Source: JAHEDT01 sp963825615 (lineage in GTDB: Bacteria > Desulfobacterota > Desulfuromonadia > Desulfuromonadales > BM103). Taken from it: a stretch of 64,000 nt of DNA. The first letter of the stretch is position 1. Each line of letters begins with the position of its first letter. The translations under genes and the position numbers were made by a program. Positions 61,566 through 64,000 of the stretch are shown here, one piece after another. Location of the stretch: positions 930,001 to 994,000 of the forward strand of contig CAWGTV010000001.1 in the NCBI GenBank assembly GCA_963825615.1. Direction: 5' to 3'. The notes below the pieces were generated by a model, which saw only the letters and a list, made by a program, of their open reading frames with translations, did not search any database and was not told where the DNA came from.

Positions 61566-62282
61566 TTAATTGTTGGCGCTGGAGTCACAGCAAAAGGCAT
61601 GCGCTTCCCTCACCGGTTCTGCCGGAAGGATAAAGCCTGGGTCGTCATTGCCCAGAGTGTTCACACCCTTCGAGACGACGTATTCCTGCAGTCGATCGGA
61701 CGGGTAAGGAAGAAAGAGTTCCGCCAGTCGACTGGCATCATCAATCTCCCGATCCAGCCAGAGGTCGAACTCCTCCCCGTGCAGGAGCACCGGCATACGG
61801 TCATGCAGTCCTTTCAAAAGGCTGTTCGCGACCGTGGTCAGAATGGTGCAGCTTTCAAGGACCTCGCCTGCCGATGACTTCCATCTCTCCCATAACCCTG
61901 CCATGGACATGACATCGCCATCACGCAGATGAATATAGTGAGGGACCCTCTCCCTGCCGACCTTTTCCCATTCATAGAAGCCGCTGGCAGGCAGGATACA
62001 GCGCCTGGCCCTCAGGGCTTGCTTGAATGCTGGTTTTTCATGGGCCGTCTCACTGCGTGCATTGATCATCTTGTAGCTGCCGGCCGAATCTTTCAACCAT
62101 GAGGGGACAAGACCCCACTGCAAAAAAGACAACTCCCGTTCGCCACCATTTAGCTGCCTGACCACTGCGACCGGCTGGCTTGGCGCGATATTGTAACGTG
62201 GTGACAAGTCAGGTGGCGATGAAAGTCGATAGACCTTCACGAGTTGCTCTGAAGTATGTTCTAGGACAAAGCGGCCGCACAT
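61566..62282 (-). CDS. yedK: SOS response-associated peptidase (YedK/HMCES, SRAP family)
   Basis: SRAP proteins form a thiazolidine crosslink through Cys2 with abasic sites in single-stranded DNA, shielding them. 238 residues. MCGRFVLEHTSEQLVKVYRL has the catalytic Cys2 exposed after Met removal. SPRYNIAPSQPVAVVRQLNG, MINARSETAHEKPAFKQALR, CILPASGFYEWEKVGRERVP and LKGLHDRMPVLL supply the Asn, Glu and His of the active site. A hairpin GTGGCC-GCAT-GGCCGT at about 61545-61560 lies just past its stop. Confidence 0.94.
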   Translation of the reverse strand: MCGRFVLEHTSEQLVKVYRLSSPPDLSPRYNIAPSQPVAVVRQLNGGERELSFLQWGLVPSWLKDSAGSYKMINARSETAHEKPAFKQALRARRCILPASGFYEWEKVGRERVPHYIHLRDGDVMSMAGLWERWKSSAGEVLESCTILTTVANSLLKGLHDRMPVLLHGEEFDLWLDREIDDASRLAELFLPYPSDRLQEYVVSKGVNTLGNDDPGFILPAEPVREAHAFCCDSSANN

Positions 62283-62386
62283 GTTTTTAAGGGTAAACCA
62301 TCAAAGACAATTTGCAAAAAAAAGCCGATCAGACAATAAGGCAAGGACTTTCAGGTATACTTGAGAACAGCAACCGGGAGGATATT

Positions 62387-63661
62387 ATGCGTATTCGTCT
62401 CAAGTACGGTGAAGAAGGTCTGGATCTTGAATTCCCTGCAACAGCCAACTTCGTTGGCGTTCTCTATCCGCAAGAAGCCCAAGTTCTGCCGGCGCCGGCA
62501 GATGCCGTGCGGCAGGCCCTGTGCCGACCGATTGAATCGAAACCCCTTAAGGAACTGGGCCACGGCAAAGCGGATGCGGTCATTGTGATCAGTGACATCA
62601 CGCGGCCAGTGCCGAACGCCCTGCTCTTGCCAATTATCATCGGGGATCTGGAAGCAGCGGGGATCCCCTCCGACAAAATCACCATCCTGATTGCCACCGG
62701 GATCCATCGCCCCAACGAGGGGCAGGAGCTGGAACGCCTGGTTGGCAAAGAGATTGCCACCTCCTACCGGATCATTAACCACTTCTCCAAAAACCACGAT
62801 GACATGGTCTTGGTCGGGCATATCGGTGACGGGGTGCCGGCACTGGTCAACAAGCATTATTTGGCAGCTGACCTGAAAATCCTCACCGGCTTCATCGAGC
62901 CGCACATGTGGGCCGGGTTCTCCGGCGGACGCAAATCGATTCTTCCCGGGATCTCGTCGGTCAAGACGCTGGAATTCATGCATGGGCCGGAGATGGTGGC
63001 TCATCCGCAGACCCGCTACGGCATTCTCGAGGGGAACCCCTTCCACGAAGCCGGGCTGGCCATCATGGAACAGGCCGGGGCCGATTTCATCGTCAACGTC
63101 ACTCTCGATACCAGCAAGCAGATCACCGGAGTTTTTGCCGGCCATCCGGTCAAGGCCCACCTCGAAGGGGTCGAGTTTCTCTCCCGCCATTGTGTCCGGA
63201 CCCTGGAAGAGCCTCTCGATTTTGTGGTCACCACCAATGCCGGTGCGCCCCTCGACTGCAACCTGTATCAGACCGCCAAGGGGATCTCGGGGGTCTCCGG
63301 AGCAACCCGCGAAGGCGGGGTGATCCTCATCGCAACCGAGTGCCTGGAAGGTTTTGGCAGCGAGGAATACCGGGCCGTATTCGAGCATGCCACGACACCA
63401 CAGGCCTTTATCGAAAAGCTGATGAAGAAGGAGTTCTTCCTCCCCGACCAATGGTGTGCCCAGGAGACCTACCAGGTCATGCTTAAGAATGAAATCTGGG
63501 TCTACACTCATGGCATCGACGCCGACACCCTGAAGCGCTTTCACTTTAAGCCGGTCGAGAAAATCAATACTGCGATTACGGAGCTCCTCGATAGGTTTGG
63601 TCAGGATGCCCGGTGGGCGGTTGTGCCGGACGGCCCAATGCTGATTCTCAAGGTCGATTAA
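62387..63661 (+). CDS. larA: Nickel-dependent lactate racemase LarA
   Basis: Interconverts L- and D-lactate or related 2-hydroxyacids using the nickel-pincer nucleotide attached to a lysine. 424 residues from ATG 62387 (GGGAGGATATT upstream), the same length as the Lactobacillus enzyme. Key blocks are ISDITRPVPNALLLPII, ILIATGIHRPNEGQELERLV (catalytic His), and FIEPHMWAGFSGGRKSILPG, with the lysine that binds the cofactor in GGRK. A C-terminal domain containing GLYQTAKGISGVSG-like text (NLYQTAKGISGVSGATREGG) follows. The cofactor genes larB and larC are at 20119-22058, 40 kb away; LarE is not in the window. The natural substrate may differ from lactate, as LarA homologues are diverse. Confidence 0.9.
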   Translation: MRIRLKYGEEGLDLEFPATANFVGVLYPQEAQVLPAPADAVRQALCRPIESKPLKELGHGKADAVIVISDITRPVPNALLLPIIIGDLEAAGIPSDKITILIATGIHRPNEGQELERLVGKEIATSYRIINHFSKNHDDMVLVGHIGDGVPALVNKHYLAADLKILTGFIEPHMWAGFSGGRKSILPGISSVKTLEFMHGPEMVAHPQTRYGILEGNPFHEAGLAIMEQAGADFIVNVTLDTSKQITGVFAGHPVKAHLEGVEFLSRHCVRTLEEPLDFVVTTNAGAPLDCNLYQTAKGISGVSGATREGGVILIATECLEGFGSEEYRAVFEHATTPQAFIEKLMKKEFFLPDQWCAQETYQVMLKNEIWVYTHGIDADTLKRFHFKPVEKINTAITELLDRFGQDARWAVVPDGPMLILKVD

Positions 63662-63788
63662 AAGATGAATCTGCCCGCCATGAATTCTTCCTAGATATAA
63701 GCGTTGAAGGGAATCCCCGACCGCTGTAATTAACCCATTCACTACAAAACCAACATCGAGCGCCCGTCGATGGGATAAGGATTCCAAC

Positions 63789-64000
63789 ATGGACCTCAAG
63801 GAATATTTCACGAATCACCAAGGGATAGGCATCATGTCAACAGCCGATAGCCAGGGCAAGGTTGACTCAGCTGTTTATGCGCGACCCCACATAATGGACA
63901 ACGGCACCCTGGCGATGATCATGCGCGAGCGGTTGACCCACAAAAATCTCCAGGAGAGCCCTTTTGCCGTCTACCTGTTTATCGAAAAATCTCCCGGCTA
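63789..64000 (+). CDS. Pyridoxamine 5'-phosphate oxidase-like FMN-binding protein (3' truncated by window)
   Basis: Only the first 70 residues are present: MDLKEYFTNHQGIGIMSTAD, then GKVDSAVYARPHIMDNGTLA, and ESPFAVYLFIEKSPG. The first strands match split-barrel flavin-binding proteins of the pyridoxamine-phosphate-oxidase-like family. The gene continues beyond the window. Activity cannot be judged. Confidence 0.7.
   Translation, partial: MDLKEYFTNHQGIGIMSTADSQGKVDSAVYARPHIMDNGTLAMIMRERLTHKNLQESPFAVYLFIEKSPG

Noticed and set aside
62351..63811. 486-codon minus-strand frame opposite larA
   Set aside because: Shadow of larA, no recognisable domain or ribosome site.

Overview
The window looks like a chromosomal segment of a Desulfuromonadales-type bacterium (Geobacter/Desulfuromonas/Pelobacter relatives; formerly Deltaproteobacteria). 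This is inferred from gene content and order: recA-pilT-recX-alaS, an argB-argD-argF-argG-argH cluster running into dapA-dapB-dapL (the LL-diaminopimelate aminotransferase route to lysine), RNase J, clpS-clpA-aat, and abundant c-di-GMP and two-component signalling genes. Most of the window is GC-rich and densely coded.

Layout. 0-6.5 kb: the end of an RNA methyltransferase gene, rpsU, then aat-clpA-clpS on the minus strand and a GGDEF-EAL protein. 6.5-14.3 kb: small envelope and metal-binding proteins, rmuC, tmcAL, guaC, sfsA. 14.4-31.7 kb: a long plus-strand run with RNase J, uppP, ftsK, a RuvC-like protein, larB-larC, pgpA, cinA, a histidine kinase, thpR, recA, pilT, recX and alaS. 31.7-46.4 kb: a receiver-histidine kinase, hslV-hslU, then arginine and lysine biosynthesis, with RDD, NUDIX and FN3-lipoprotein genes interspersed. 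About 46.5-58.2 kb is an AT-rich accessory region. It holds tRNA-Arg(UCG), an HD-GYP response regulator, an ECF-sigma/DUF3619/DUF3106 operon beside a glycine-rich Arg-Asp repeat protein, a MinD-like ATPase with an HTH partner, microproteins, an FN3 protein and an orphan structured-RNA candidate. No integrase or transposase is visible there. 58.3-64 kb returns to high GC: a broken GreA/B-family gene, a soluble chemoreceptor, an MFS transporter, a YedK-type SRAP protein, larA (lactate racemase) and a partial flavin-binding protein.

How the genes work together. larA at the right end and larB-larC at 20-22 kb belong to one system: LarA needs the nickel-pincer cofactor that LarB and LarC help make. 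LarE is not in the window. clpS-clpA-aat form an N-end-rule unit. argB/D/F/G/H cover most of arginine synthesis after N-acetylglutamate. dapA/B/L cover the aspartate branch to LL-diaminopimelate, but lysA is absent from the position where I would expect it in relatives.

A property of the whole sequence matters for any reader. Ten genes, including essential alaS and dapA, are split by thirteen frameshifts. Every one is repaired by removing a single base. This points to insertion errors in the assembly rather than real gene decay, so the affected genes are annotated here as single, probably functional units. The most unusual biology I can support is the repeat-rich secreted-protein/sigma-factor cluster at 49.7-52.6 kb, the paired structured leaders of dapB and dapL, and the orphan small RNA candidate near 47.1 kb.
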